DNA of 62,591 bases from Pseudomonadota bacterium (GTDB lineage Bacteria > Pseudomonadota > Gammaproteobacteria > Acidiferrobacterales > Acidiferrobacteraceae). Numbering within the stretch: position 1 is the first letter of the stretch; each line of letters opens with the position of its first letter. A program made the position numbers and the translations under genes. Shown here one piece after another: positions 27,602 to 36,435 of the stretch. The stretch lies in the NCBI GenBank assembly GCA_021785035.1, contig JAJYGP010000066.1, forward strand, positions 1 to 62,591, given 5' to 3'. The notes beneath the pieces are model-generated. The model searched no databases, was not told the DNA's origin, and saw nothing but the letters and a program-made list of their open reading frames with translations.

Positions 27602-28457
27602 AGGGGCAATCCAGGCCTTATTGATAGCACAACTGCAGCTGAAGATCGGGACTCTCACGGAGACCATCGAGAAGCGTGGGCGGGATATTTTCGGGGACCG
27701 GAATCTCATGTCTCTCGATGAGATTACCGATGCGAGTGTTGAATTTTTGGAGCTCATTGTGGCTGTGCTCCAGTCCCCCGAACCCCTCCAGGCGCGCGGC
27801 CCGGCGTTCATGGCGCTGACCCGGTTTATTAGCGAAATCGCCCAGCAGATCCTTGTGCGGGGCGGGGATATGGAGCAGTTCCTTCGTTACATTATGTTCA
27901 TGCAACGCTTGTTCCTGGAGTCGCTTGAGGAGCGCGCGGATATGTCGTTTAGCGAGGCCCGGGCCGTACTTTTGCTGCTCGCGACCCTTTTTAACGAAAT
28001 GATGTTGTCGGTGTTTCATACCTATCTGGACGAGCGCGAAGAGACCATTCGCGCCCAACAAGACGAACTGAAGCAGACATCGACGCCCATCACCAGCATC
28101 TGGGATGGGGTACTGACCCTTCCTATCATCGGTACCTTGGATTCCCAGCGCGCCTTGGTGATCATGGAGCGGCTCCTCACCAAGATCGAATCCGAGCGGG
28201 CGCGTGCTGTGGTCATGGATGTGACAGGCGTCCAGACCGTGGATTCCCAGGTGGCCCATCACCTGATCCAGATGACGCGCGCCGTCCGGCTCATGGGCGC
28301 CAGCGCCATTTTGACGGGTATTCGTCCCGATATTGCCCGGGCGTTGACGAGCCTTGATATCGAATTGACTGATGTCACAACCCGCGCCACCTTGTCCGAT
28401 GGCTTGAAGGAGGCGTTTCGGCTTATGAATATCGAGGTCCGTGAGAAGCCGGTGTGA
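27591..28457 (+). CDS. rsbR: RsbR-like stressosome scaffold/sensor
   Basis: A 288-aa protein with a helical N-terminal sensory domain (about 1-150; no heme or flavin motif recognised) and a C-terminal STAS domain (165-285). The STAS domain aligns well with B. subtilis RsbRA: GTLDSQRA and DVTGVQTVDSQVAHHLIQ. Ser185 and Ser219 fall 34 residues apart, matching Thr171 and Thr205, so both phosphorylation sites are kept as serine. It should assemble into a stressosome-type complex with the next protein. Confidence 0.88.
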   Translation: MENEGAIQALLIAQLQLKIGTLTETIEKRGRDIFGDRNLMSLDEITDASVEFLELIVAVLQSPEPLQARGPAFMALTRFISEIAQQILVRGGDMEQFLRYIMFMQRLFLESLEERADMSFSEARAVLLLLATLFNEMMLSVFHTYLDEREETIRAQQDELKQTSTPITSIWDGVLTLPIIGTLDSQRALVIMERLLTKIESERARAVVMDVTGVQTVDSQVAHHLIQMTRAVRLMGASAILTGIRPDIARALTSLDIELTDVTTRATLSDGLKEAFRLMNIEVREKPV

Positions 28458-28795
28458 GACGGCCCTGGCATCTCACCAAGATCGGCTCCGCCGGCCTCTT
28501 GCTTGAGCCAAGCGAGGGTCTCGATCCGAGCGCGGGCCTGGACTACGTGGAGGACTTGGTCCGGGTCTTGCTTGCGAGCGACAGTCGCTATTTATACTAT
28601 GATGTCAAAGACGTTGCGGTCATTGATCCCGTCTACTACCAATGGCTATTGCAGCTGGAGAGAAGCTGTCGACTCTTGGGGACGGTCCTGGTCATCCTTC
28701 ATATGCGCCCCGAAACCGCCTTTGCCCTTGGTCGGGACCTCGACGGGCCGATCTCTTTCTCCTGCGCCCAAAGTCTCGATAGGCCGCCCGTGTAA
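28454..28795 (+). CDS. rsbS: RsbS-like STAS protein lacking the phosphorylatable serine
   Basis: A 113-aa stand-alone STAS protein in the position and size range of RsbS. The helix-capping motif that carries the phosphorylated Ser59 in B. subtilis reads DVAVIDPVYYQWLL here, placing Pro at residue 59. Phosphorylation by the neighbouring kinase at that site is therefore impossible. Its start overlaps rsbR by 4 bases (GTGA). It is the last gene of the run that starts at iscR; the stop is followed by the ndk promoter region. Confidence 0.78.
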   Translation: MRRPWHLTKIGSAGLLLEPSEGLDPSAGLDYVEDLVRVLLASDSRYLYYDVKDVAVIDPVYYQWLLQLERSCRLLGTVLVILHMRPETAFALGRDLDGPISFSCAQSLDRPPV

Positions 28796-28913
28796 GGGTG
28801 AGTCGGAAGGCTGGCGTATCAGAGTTTAGGGCTTCTGGTACACTGGCCGGAATCAATAAATTGCCGCCTCCCGAAGTAGGCGCTAGAATGCGCCCATTTC
28901 GGCACTCACCCTT
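28794..28913. repeat. Ten-base inverted repeat flanking the ndk promoter
   Basis: AAGGGTGAGT at 28794-28803 (overlapping the rsbS-like stop) pairs perfectly with ACTCACCCTT at 28904-28913, which is followed by TTT. The arms enclose 100 bases that contain the ndk promoter. In a read-through transcript the pairing could act as a weak terminator or fold the ndk leader; a chance repeat cannot be excluded. Confidence 0.35.
28861..28889 (+). promoter_or_regulatory. Sigma-70 promoter for ndk
   Basis: TTGCCG at 28861-28866 and TAGAAT at 28884-28889 are separated by 17 bases. The expected start near 28896 gives a leader of about 33 bases with AAGGA before the ATG. It marks a new transcription unit after the stressosome genes. 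Confidence 0.65.
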
Positions 28914-28928
28914 TTTAAGGAATTAGGC

Positions 28929-29360
28929 ATGGCCATCGAACGTACACTCTCCATTATCAAGCCAGACGCGGTTGGAAAAAACGCCATTGGGGCGATCTAT
29001 GCCCGTTTTGAGAAGGCGGGGTTGCGGATCGTCGCGGCCCGCATGATGCACCTGACCCGCGCCCAGGCGGAGGGGTTTTATGCCGTTCACAGGGAGCGGC
29101 CGTTTTTTGCCGATCTCGTCGCTTTCATGAGCTCGGGTCCGGTCATGGTTCAGGTGCTCGAGGGAGAGCAGGCGATCGCCAAGAATCGCGAGGTGATGGG
29201 GGCGACCAACCCCAAAGCGGCGGCACCTGGCACGATCCGTGCCGACTTCGCGGCCAGCATAGATGAGAACGCCGTGCATGGGTCCGATGGCCCCGACACG
29301 GCGCGCGCTGAGATCGCCTACTTTTTTGCGGATATGGATCTCTGTCCGCGTACTCGTTAG
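28929..29360 (+). CDS. ndk: Ndk, nucleoside diphosphate kinase
   Basis: A 143-aa NDP kinase equilibrating NTP and dNTP pools. The N terminus [15 protein letters not shown] and the C-terminal [21 protein letters not shown], with catalytic His in NAVHGSD, are diagnostic and the length is standard. First gene of the conserved ndk-rlmN-pilW-rodZ-ispG-hisS-yfgM-bamB-der block. Confidence 0.98.
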   Translation: MAIERTLSIIKPDAVGKNAIGAIYARFEKAGLRIVAARMMHLTRAQAEGFYAVHRERPFFADLVAFMSSGPVMVQVLEGEQAIAKNREVMGATNPKAAAPGTIRADFAASIDENAVHGSDGPDTARAEIAYFFADMDLCPRTR

Positions 29361-29387
29361 GAGGGTAGTCTGGAGGAAACGGGCTTT

Positions 29388-30461
29388 GTGAACTTGCTGG
29401 GCTTGGATCGGGCTGGTCTTGTGGATTTTATGCGCCAGATGTCCGAGCCTGCTTTTCGCGCGCAACAGATCTTCCCCTGGATGCACCAGCGCGGGGTCAC
29501 GAACTTTGCCGCTATGACGAATATCGGTAAGGCCCTGGCTGAGCGTTTGGGTGAGCGGGCGCGGGTCAGTCTTCCCGAGATCGTGACCGAGCATCTGTCG
29601 ATGGACGGGACCCGGAAATGGGTTTTGCGGCTCGAGGACGGGAATGCGATCGAAACCGTGTTCATTCCGGAGGTCGACCGCAATACCCTTTGTATTTCGT
29701 CGCAGGTCGGCTGCGCCCTTGATTGCGCCTTTTGCGCGACTGCCCAGGAAGGATTTAACCGGAATCTGACGGCCGCAGAAATCGTAGGCCAAGTGTGGCT
29801 TGCCGAACACACCCTGCGGCAACGCCAAGACGGCGCGGGACGGGTTATTACGAATGTGGTCTTTATGGGCATGGGCGAGCCGCTTTTGAACCTGAAAGAG
29901 GTGGGTCCCGCGATTCGGATCATTTTGGACGATCTTGGCTACGGACTGTCGCGTCGGCGGGTCACGGTCAGTACTGCCGGTGTCGTCCCTCACATCGACC
30001 GCTTGCACGAGGAGGCGCCGGTCAGCCTCGCGGTCTCTTTGCATGCCCCAGATGACGCCTTGCGCACAACCCTCGTGCCGCTGAACAAGAAATATCCTAT
30101 CGCAGAACTCCTCGAGGCCTGCCGTCGCTATGTAGCGCGGGACCCGCGCCGCCGCATTACCTTTGAGTACGCGATGCTAGCGGGCGTGAACGATAGTCCA
30201 GACCAAGCCCGCGCCTTGGCGCGCCTTTTGCGGACCGTGCCCGCGAAGATCAATTTGATTCCATTCAATCCGTTTCCGGGTACCCGTTTCGAGCGTTCCA
30301 CGGATTCGGTGATAGACGCGTTTCGGGATATCCTTCTCGCATCCGGCATCGTGACCATGACCCGACGCACGCGTGGGGACAGTATTCGGGCGGCCTGTGG
30401 GCAGCTTGCCGGGGTGGTTAAGGAACGGACTCGCCGCGTGGTGCCTATTCATGTTTCGTAA
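29388..30461 (+). CDS. rlmN: RlmN, 23S rRNA/tRNA adenine-C2 methyltransferase
   Basis: A 357-aa radical-SAM methyltransferase modifying A2503 of 23S rRNA and A37 of some tRNAs. The cluster motif CALDCAFC, the GMGEP motif in [12 protein letters not shown] and the resolving cysteine near RAACGQLAG are present. GTG start; the stop overlaps pilW by 11 bases. Confidence 0.96.
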   Translation: MNLLGLDRAGLVDFMRQMSEPAFRAQQIFPWMHQRGVTNFAAMTNIGKALAERLGERARVSLPEIVTEHLSMDGTRKWVLRLEDGNAIETVFIPEVDRNTLCISSQVGCALDCAFCATAQEGFNRNLTAAEIVGQVWLAEHTLRQRQDGAGRVITNVVFMGMGEPLLNLKEVGPAIRIILDDLGYGLSRRRVTVSTAGVVPHIDRLHEEAPVSLAVSLHAPDDALRTTLVPLNKKYPIAELLEACRRYVARDPRRRITFEYAMLAGVNDSPDQARALARLLRTVPAKINLIPFNPFPGTRFERSTDSVIDAFRDILLASGIVTMTRRTRGDSIRAACGQLAGVVKERTRRVVPIHVS

Positions 30462-31221
30462 AAAGCTTATTTGGACGGTGGTTTTTCTGGGTGGATTGGC
30501 CGGTTGCGCGACCGGCCCCAGACTCACCCCCCAGTCTCATAAGCTCGTCCAGTTGCGAGTCGCGCTTGGTGTCGGTTATATGCGCCAGGGGCAGTTGGGT
30601 CTCGCGCGTAATGAGCTGGCGCAGGCTTTGGCTACCGATCCCACTGACGCCGCGGCCTTGAGTGCGATGGCGATCGCCGAAGAACGGCTTCGAGAGCCCG
30701 CCAAGGCAGCACACTATTTTCGGAAGGGCTTGTCCCTGCATCCGCACGACGGCAACCTCCAGAACAACTATGGGGCGTTTTTGTGTGGGCAAGGCGATGT
30801 GAAACAGGCAATCCGGCACTTCAAGGCGGCTCTGCATTCGCCGCTTTACGCAACGCCTCAGATAGCCGATCTCAATATGGGCGTATGTCTTATGAGGACG
30901 ACTCAGAGAAAGGCCGCCATCCATTACTTTCATAGGGCCCAGGCCCTGGCGCCAGCTTTGGCCGACCCGTATTATTACTTGGCGCGAATCCGCTATAAGG
31001 GCCACGAATGGCACCGGGCCAAGGTCGATCTCCACCAATACTTGCAACTGACCCGGAGTGCCCAAGCGCTCTTTTTGGGGGTCAAGATCGGGCGCGCGCT
31101 CGGCGATAAAAAGCTTATTCGGTTTTGTGCCACTCGGCTTTTGGGTAATTACGGGCGTACCGCTCAGGCGCGCAGAGTCGAGGCGTGGCAGCGGAAGGGG
31201 CAGCTCTTTGGACATCCTTGA
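30451..31221 (+). CDS. pilW: PilW/PilF-type TPR lipoprotein
   Basis: A 256-aa lipoprotein (lipobox LAGC, Cys19) with about five tetratricopeptide repeats ([60 protein letters not shown]). The family pilots the PilQ secretin to the outer membrane for type IV pili. ATG 30451 is chosen because it begins the signal peptide. The ATG lies inside the end of rlmN. Confidence 0.9.
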   Translation: MFRKKLIWTVVFLGGLAGCATGPRLTPQSHKLVQLRVALGVGYMRQGQLGLARNELAQALATDPTDAAALSAMAIAEERLREPAKAAHYFRKGLSLHPHDGNLQNNYGAFLCGQGDVKQAIRHFKAALHSPLYATPQIADLNMGVCLMRTTQRKAAIHYFHRAQALAPALADPYYYLARIRYKGHEWHRAKVDLHQYLQLTRSAQALFLGVKIGRALGDKKLIRFCATRLLGNYGRTAQARRVEAWQRKGQLFGHP

Positions 31222-31225
31222 CCCT

Positions 31226-32260
31226 ATGAATGGCGCCGCCGTGAATCCGGGCGAGCGCCTGAAGGCGGCGCGCGAGCGAGCCGGGTGGTCCCTTGAACAG
31301 GTGGCCTTGAAGCTGCGGCTCTCGGTAGTGCAGGTCGCAGCTCTCGAAAAAGGTGAACGCGAGGGCTTGCCCCCGGCCGCCTATGTCCGCGGCTATTTGC
31401 GCAGTTACGCGCAGCTCTTGGGGCTTGATCCCCAGGAATTCGCCAACGCACGCGTCATTGCCGAGCCCGCAGCAGTGGCTGGGGAGAGGCCGGCGGCGGC
31501 CAACAAGACGAAACTGCCATGGGAGCCCTTACTCTACACCTTGTTTGTCATAGGTCTCGTGGTGGGAGTGGTGTGGTGGCGTATGGATAGGCGCGTGTCT
31601 ACGAGGCCAGTCCATAACACGGTGTCGTCCGTGGAGGCAATCAGGGCGCTGCCGCCGCGCTTACGGTCACTTGCGATGCCAGGTGCGAACGACGGCCAAT
31701 TGAGTGAGTTTCCGTTGCGGCGCCGGGGGGCCGGCCCCCGCCCCCGCCCAACAGCCCCGGTGCCCGTCCAGCGCCAGCCGCTCTCGGCAGGGCCGGTGAG
31801 CGGGGTGTCGGCGGCCAGCGCGCCCCTCCCGCGGCCGCTTCCGATCCTGCACAGAGCGCCGGTCGGGAAGGCCTCGGCCCCGAAGGCCGTGCCGACTGCG
31901 AAGGGGTTCCTGGCACCCGGTGTTAAGACAAGGACCGAGGCCGCCCCTTCTCCGGTCTCGCCGCCTAGCGCTGTACCGAACCCTGGAGGATTGATAAGCT
32001 TACCCCAGGGTCGTCATTATGCGACCTTGCGCATCAGGGCGACATCCGGGGGCGTTCGGGTCTTGGTGCGCGATACCAAGGGGACGCGGCTCTTGGCGAC
32101 CCGTATTGCTGCGGGTCACAGTGTCCATGTCGTAGGTCTGCCGCCGTTTAGCGTGGTGTTGAGTCGATCCCGAGGGGTCTTCATGACGATCGGTGGACAC
32201 GCGGTGGCGCTCCCCTCGGCCCATAAAGGGCGCCGTTTACGGATCACAGTCGATCGATAG
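31226..32260 (+). CDS. rodZ: RodZ-like cell-shape protein
   Basis: A 344-aa bitopic membrane protein. An N-terminal Cro/CI-like helix-turn-helix (GERLKAARERAGWSLEQVALKLRLS) binds MreB in relatives. One membrane helix (LLYTLFVIGLVVGVVWW, about 97-113), a long proline-rich periplasmic linker and a C-terminal DUF4115 beta domain (about 250-340) follow. The start at 31226 gives the family N terminus and lies 4 bases after pilW. Confidence 0.9.
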   Translation: MNGAAVNPGERLKAARERAGWSLEQVALKLRLSVVQVAALEKGEREGLPPAAYVRGYLRSYAQLLGLDPQEFANARVIAEPAAVAGERPAAANKTKLPWEPLLYTLFVIGLVVGVVWWRMDRRVSTRPVHNTVSSVEAIRALPPRLRSLAMPGANDGQLSEFPLRRRGAGPRPRPTAPVPVQRQPLSAGPVSGVSAASAPLPRPLPILHRAPVGKASAPKAVPTAKGFLAPGVKTRTEAAPSPVSPPSAVPNPGGLISLPQGRHYATLRIRATSGGVRVLVRDTKGTRLLATRIAAGHSVHVVGLPPFSVVLSRSRGVFMTIGGHAVALPSAHKGRRLRITVDR

Positions 32261-32273
32261 GTGAGAGAATTCT

Positions 32274-33389
32274 ATGCATGAGACGACCCAGATTATACGT
32301 CGTAAGAGCCGCGCTATCCGCGTGGGACGGGTGACCGTAGGCGGGGATGCCCCCATCAGCGTTCAGAGCATGACCAATACTGACACCTGCGATGTCGCAG
32401 CGACCGTGGCGCAAATCCAGCGTTTGGTGGCGGCCGGGGCCGATATCGTCAGGGTGTCGATTCCGACGATGGAGGCCGCTCAGGCCTTTGCGCAGATTCG
32501 TAAACAGGTCGATGTCGCGCTCGTCACCGACATCCATTTTGATTATCGCATCGCTCTCGAGGTCGCGAAGCTCGGGGCCGATTGTCTGCGGATTAACCCC
32601 GGCAATATTGGGCGCGAAGATCGGGTTCGGCAAGTCGTCGATGCCGCTCGCGACCGCGGCATCAGTATTCGCGTCGGGGTCAATGCCGGCTCGCTTGAGA
32701 AGGACTTACAGAAGAAATACGGAGAGCCCAACTCCGACGCCCTGGTCGAGTCGGCGGAAAGGCATATGGAGATTCTTGAGCGCCTTAATTTCCGAGATTA
32801 CAAGATTAGTCTCAAGGCCTCGAATATCGCCATGACGGTGGCCGCTTACCGTAAGCTTGCCACCATGACCGAGCAACCCTTGCATCTCGGCATTACCGAG
32901 GCTGGGGCGCTCCGGGGCGGTACCGTCAAATCGGCGATCGGCCTGGGCATGCTCTTGGCCGAAGGTATAGGTGACACATTGCGGGTGTCCTTGGCGGCTG
33001 ATCCCGTCGAGGAGGTCAAGGTCGGTTTCGAGATTCTGAAAAGCCTCCAGTTGCGTAAGCGGGGCGTGAATCTGATCGCCTGCCCCTCGTGTTCTCGGCA
33101 AGAGTTCGACGTGATAGGAACGGTAAACGCCCTTGAGGCGCGGCTCGAGGACATTCAAGAGTCCATCGATGTTGCGGTCATCGGGTGTGTTGTCAACGGC
33201 CCCGGGGAGGCGAAGGAGGTGCAGGTCGGCCTAGCCGGAGGTTCGCCCAATCTGCTCTATAAGGACGGTAAGCCGCACGGTAAGGTGAATAATGCCGATC
33301 TCGTCGATACGCTCGAGCAGGCCGTGCGCGAGGAGCTGAAACGGCGCGCGTCCAGCGCCCCGATTATCCCGATCAAAGCCCTGCCTTGA
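32274..33389 (+). CDS. ispG: IspG, HMBPP synthase
   Basis: A 371-aa (E)-4-hydroxy-3-methylbut-2-enyl diphosphate synthase of the MEP isoprenoid pathway. The N-terminal TIM barrel ([30 protein letters not shown]) and the [4Fe-4S] ligands in [10 protein letters not shown] and [12 protein letters not shown] are complete. It depends on the Fe-S machinery encoded at 20-25 kb. Confidence 0.97.
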   Translation: MHETTQIIRRKSRAIRVGRVTVGGDAPISVQSMTNTDTCDVAATVAQIQRLVAAGADIVRVSIPTMEAAQAFAQIRKQVDVALVTDIHFDYRIALEVAKLGADCLRINPGNIGREDRVRQVVDAARDRGISIRVGVNAGSLEKDLQKKYGEPNSDALVESAERHMEILERLNFRDYKISLKASNIAMTVAAYRKLATMTEQPLHLGITEAGALRGGTVKSAIGLGMLLAEGIGDTLRVSLAADPVEEVKVGFEILKSLQLRKRGVNLIACPSCSRQEFDVIGTVNALEARLEDIQESIDVAVIGCVVNGPGEAKEVQVGLAGGSPNLLYKDGKPHGKVNNADLVDTLEQAVREELKRRASSAPIIPIKALP

Positions 33390-33396
33390 GGGTCGC

Positions 33397-34653
33397 TTGA
33401 ATCGCCAAATCGCCGGGGTACGGGGTGTCAGCGCGTTATTGCCCCATGACACGGCGACTTGGGCCGCCGTAGAGGATCTTGCACGTTCGGTGCTGGCGGC
33501 TTATGGCTATGCGGAAATTCGCTTGCCGGTGCTTGAACGTACCGAACTCTATGCCCGGGCCGTGGGCGAGGTGACAGATATCGTCGAAAAGGAGATGTAT
33601 ACCTTTCTCGACCGCAATGGCGAGAGCTTAAGTTTACGCCCCGAAGGAACGGCTGGGTGTGTGAGGGCCGGCATCGAAGCAGGGCTTTTTCATAACCAAA
33701 CCCAGCGGCTCTGGTACCAAGGCCCAATGTTTCGGCACGAGCGGCCACAGAAGGGACGTTACCGGCAATTCCACCAGTTGGGGGTCGAGGCCTACGGCAT
33801 GCGCGGGCCGGAGATAGAGGCGGAGCTGATCCTGCTCGGCGATCGACTGATGCGGATGCTGGGCGTCAAGACCCGCTTATTGATGAATTCCTTGGGGACG
33901 GCGGCGTGTCGGGCCCGTTATCGGGACGCCCTGGTCCAGTATCTGGAGGCCCACGCCTCGGCCCTGGATGAGGACAGTACCCGGCGTCTCCAGAGGAACC
34001 CCTTGCGGGTGCTCGACAGTAAGAATCCAGAGATGGCAGAAGTTCTTGCCGGAGCTCCTCAGATCGGGGACTATCTCAATGCCGATGCCCAGGCCCACTT
34101 CGAGCGATTGACGGACCAACTCTCGGTCCTTGGCGTGAGGTTCGAGGTCGTCCCACGTTTGGTGCGCGGGCTCGATTATTACACGCACACGGTCTTTGAA
34201 TGGGTGTCGGAGGACGGGGGCGCCCAAACCGCGGTCTGCGCGGGCGGGCGCTACGATGGGCTCGTGGCCGAGCTGGGTGGAGCCCCAACGGCGGCGGTCG
34301 GTTTTGCGATAGGGCTCGAGCGGTTTATGGGTTTGGTTACGAAGGTTTCCGCTGACCAAGCCCCCGATGTTTTTGTGATGACACCCGCGGCCTTGGGCGC
34401 TTCGGCGCTGGTGTTGGCGGAATCGTTGCGAAACAACGGGCTGCGGGTCGAGGTTCATCTGGCTGGGGCCAGCCAAAAGAGCCAAATGAAGCGGGCACAG
34501 GAAAGTCGGGCGCGCTGTATCGTGCAGGCGCAAGACGAGGAAGCGGTGGTGGTGATCTGCGCCGGCCGCAATGAGGGCACGGTGCCCTGGACGGACGCCG
34601 TAACGCGCGTCACAAAGGCCTTGGAGGCGAAGACGAAACACGATGACAAATGA
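33397..34653 (+). CDS. hisS: HisS, histidyl-tRNA synthetase
   Basis: A 418-aa class II synthetase. Motif 2 (FRHERPQKGRYRQFHQLGVE), the histidine-specific LVRGLDYYTHTVFEW and AGGRYDGLV and a C-terminal anticodon-binding domain are present. TTG is the apparent start (NRQIAGVRGVSALLP follows the family). It overlaps yfgM by 11 bases. Confidence 0.97.
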   Translation: MNRQIAGVRGVSALLPHDTATWAAVEDLARSVLAAYGYAEIRLPVLERTELYARAVGEVTDIVEKEMYTFLDRNGESLSLRPEGTAGCVRAGIEAGLFHNQTQRLWYQGPMFRHERPQKGRYRQFHQLGVEAYGMRGPEIEAELILLGDRLMRMLGVKTRLLMNSLGTAACRARYRDALVQYLEAHASALDEDSTRRLQRNPLRVLDSKNPEMAEVLAGAPQIGDYLNADAQAHFERLTDQLSVLGVRFEVVPRLVRGLDYYTHTVFEWVSEDGGAQTAVCAGGRYDGLVAELGGAPTAAVGFAIGLERFMGLVTKVSADQAPDVFVMTPAALGASALVLAESLRNNGLRVEVHLAGASQKSQMKRAQESRARCIVQAQDEEAVVVICAGRNEGTVPWTDAVTRVTKALEAKTKHDDK

Positions 34654-35275
34654 CCTGATCCAAGACGAGTGGGCGGAGCTTAAGTCCTTCTTCCAAAAGT
34701 ATGGCCGGTTTGTGGTATATGGCCTTCTGGCGGTGGCTATCGTGGTCGGTGGTGCCTTCTATTATCATCGCTACGAGGCCCGCCGTTCCTTGCTTGCGGC
34801 CGCTCTGTACAACGAAATGTTGGCGGCGACCAGCCAACAGCGTACGGGCTTGGCGACGGTCGCGGGCCACAAGCTCGAGAAAAGTTTCGCCGCGACCCCT
34901 TATGCCGGACAGGGCGCGCTGCTTTTGGCTCGACTGGATTATGAGCAAAATCGTATCCCGGGCGCGATTGCCAATCTCAAGTTCGCGGCCCATCACGCGA
35001 GCGAATGGACGATTCGAACCGTGGCGCGCTTGCGGCTGGCCGATGTGTTGCTGGCTGAAGGTCATCCCCATAAGGCGTGGGCCTACGGCGATATCGCACA
35101 GCCTTACGGATTTAAGGCCATGGTCTTAGGACTTAAGGCCCGGGTCTTGGCGCGCGAAGGCAAGAATGCCGCGGCCTATAAGGCCTTTGGGGAGGCGATC
35201 ACATTGGCGCCTAAAAAGTCGACGCTCACGGTCTTATGGCGCCGCGAGCAGGCCCAACTCCCGGTGTCCCCATGA
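34643..35275 (+). CDS. yfgM: YfgM, SecYEG-associated TPR protein
   Basis: A 210-aa protein with one N-terminal membrane helix (FVVYGLLAVAIVVGGAFYYH, about 23-42) and a periplasmic TPR-like region (TPYAGQGALLLARLDYEQNRI, VARLRLADVLLAEGHPHKAW). E. coli YfgM sits at the translocon with PpiD. Placement between hisS and bamB is conserved. It ends in ATGA overlapping bamB. Confidence 0.9.
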   Translation: MTNDLIQDEWAELKSFFQKYGRFVVYGLLAVAIVVGGAFYYHRYEARRSLLAAALYNEMLAATSQQRTGLATVAGHKLEKSFAATPYAGQGALLLARLDYEQNRIPGAIANLKFAAHHASEWTIRTVARLRLADVLLAEGHPHKAWAYGDIAQPYGFKAMVLGLKARVLAREGKNAAAYKAFGEAITLAPKKSTLTVLWRREQAQLPVSP

Positions 35276-36435
35276 GAAATGCGGCGATCCTCGCGCTCCT
35301 TCTTTTGGTGGGCGCCTGCGGTCTTTTTAGTAGCGATAGCAATCTTGCCCGCCCCCATCCGCTGACCGCCTTTAAGGCGACCTTGAAGGTTACGCGGGTG
35401 TGGTCGCGCGAGGTGGGTAATGGGACCGGTGGTTATGACCTGATCTTACGGCCGGCCTTGGCCCAAGGAACACTCTATGTCGCGAGCGAAAACGGGGTAG
35501 TGGCGGCTTTTCGCGCTCGCAACGGTCACCGCGTCTGGCGCATACATCTCAAGGCCCACATTACCGGCGGAGTGGGTGTCGGCCAGGGTCTCGTGGCGGT
35601 AGCGACGCGGCGGGGCCGGGTGCTGGCCCTCAAGGCCAAGAACGGGGCCCTAGCGTGGCGGGCGCAGGCTCCCAGCGAGGTTTTGGCGTCTCCCGCGATC
35701 GGGCCGCACGGCGTCTATGTGGCCTCGCTCGATGGACATGTGGCGGCGTTTGGCTTGAGTCACGGGAAGCGCCTGTGGATTACATCTCACATTGAGCCGC
35801 CGCTGAAGTTGTATCTCGCTTCACGTCCGGCGTTGGCCCACGGCTTGCTCTATAAGGGGTACGCCAATGGCGCGGTCGCTGCCCTGCGCATCCAAGACGG
35901 ACGGCGGCTGTGGACGAGTGTGATCGCCCGTCCGCGGGGCGGCGACGTCGTGGAGCGCCTCGTCGATGTGGCGCACCCTATCTGGCAACAGAATCTCGTG
36001 TACGCCAATGCCTATCACGGCAATGTCGTGGCTTTGGCGGCGCACTCCGGGGCCATTCTCTGGAGCCATCCACTGTCTTCGGACCGCAATATGGCCTTGG
36101 GCGGGCAGTCGCTTTATGTGGTCACGACAAACAGCCGGGTTATGGCCTTAGCGAATGCCAGCGGCGGGACCCTGTGGACTCAGAAGCTGTTAGTGAATCG
36201 GCGACTCGGAGATCCGGCCTTAGCGGGGCCTGCGGTGGTGCTTGGGGATTTTGCGGGCTATACACAGTGGCTTTCGCGCCAGACCGGGGCCCTTATAGCG
36301 CGCAAAAGGGTGGGCGAGGGAGCGATTCGGGCGGCACCTTTGGTGGCTTCAGTGGTTCCTGGTCTTCCCTACGTCTTTGTACTCAATACGAATGGGCGTC
36401 TCACGGCTTTGCGGTTTAAACCGAAGACCTCATGA
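35272..36435 (+). CDS. bamB: BamB, outer-membrane assembly lipoprotein
   Basis: A 387-aa lipoprotein (lipobox VGAC, Cys16) with eight beta-propeller blades (VAAFRARNGHRVWRI, VLALKAKNGALAWRA, VAALRIQDGRRLW, VVALAAHSGAILWSH). It is part of the BAM complex that inserts outer-membrane proteins. ATG 35272 starts the signal peptide. Translation is likely coupled to yfgM and der through 4-base overlaps on each side. Confidence 0.94.
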   Translation: MRNAAILALLLLVGACGLFSSDSNLARPHPLTAFKATLKVTRVWSREVGNGTGGYDLILRPALAQGTLYVASENGVVAAFRARNGHRVWRIHLKAHITGGVGVGQGLVAVATRRGRVLALKAKNGALAWRAQAPSEVLASPAIGPHGVYVASLDGHVAAFGLSHGKRLWITSHIEPPLKLYLASRPALAHGLLYKGYANGAVAALRIQDGRRLWTSVIARPRGGDVVERLVDVAHPIWQQNLVYANAYHGNVVALAAHSGAILWSHPLSSDRNMALGGQSLYVVTTNSRVMALANASGGTLWTQKLLVNRRLGDPALAGPAVVLGDFAGYTQWLSRQTGALIARKRVGEGAIRAAPLVASVVPGLPYVFVLNTNGRLTALRFKPKTS

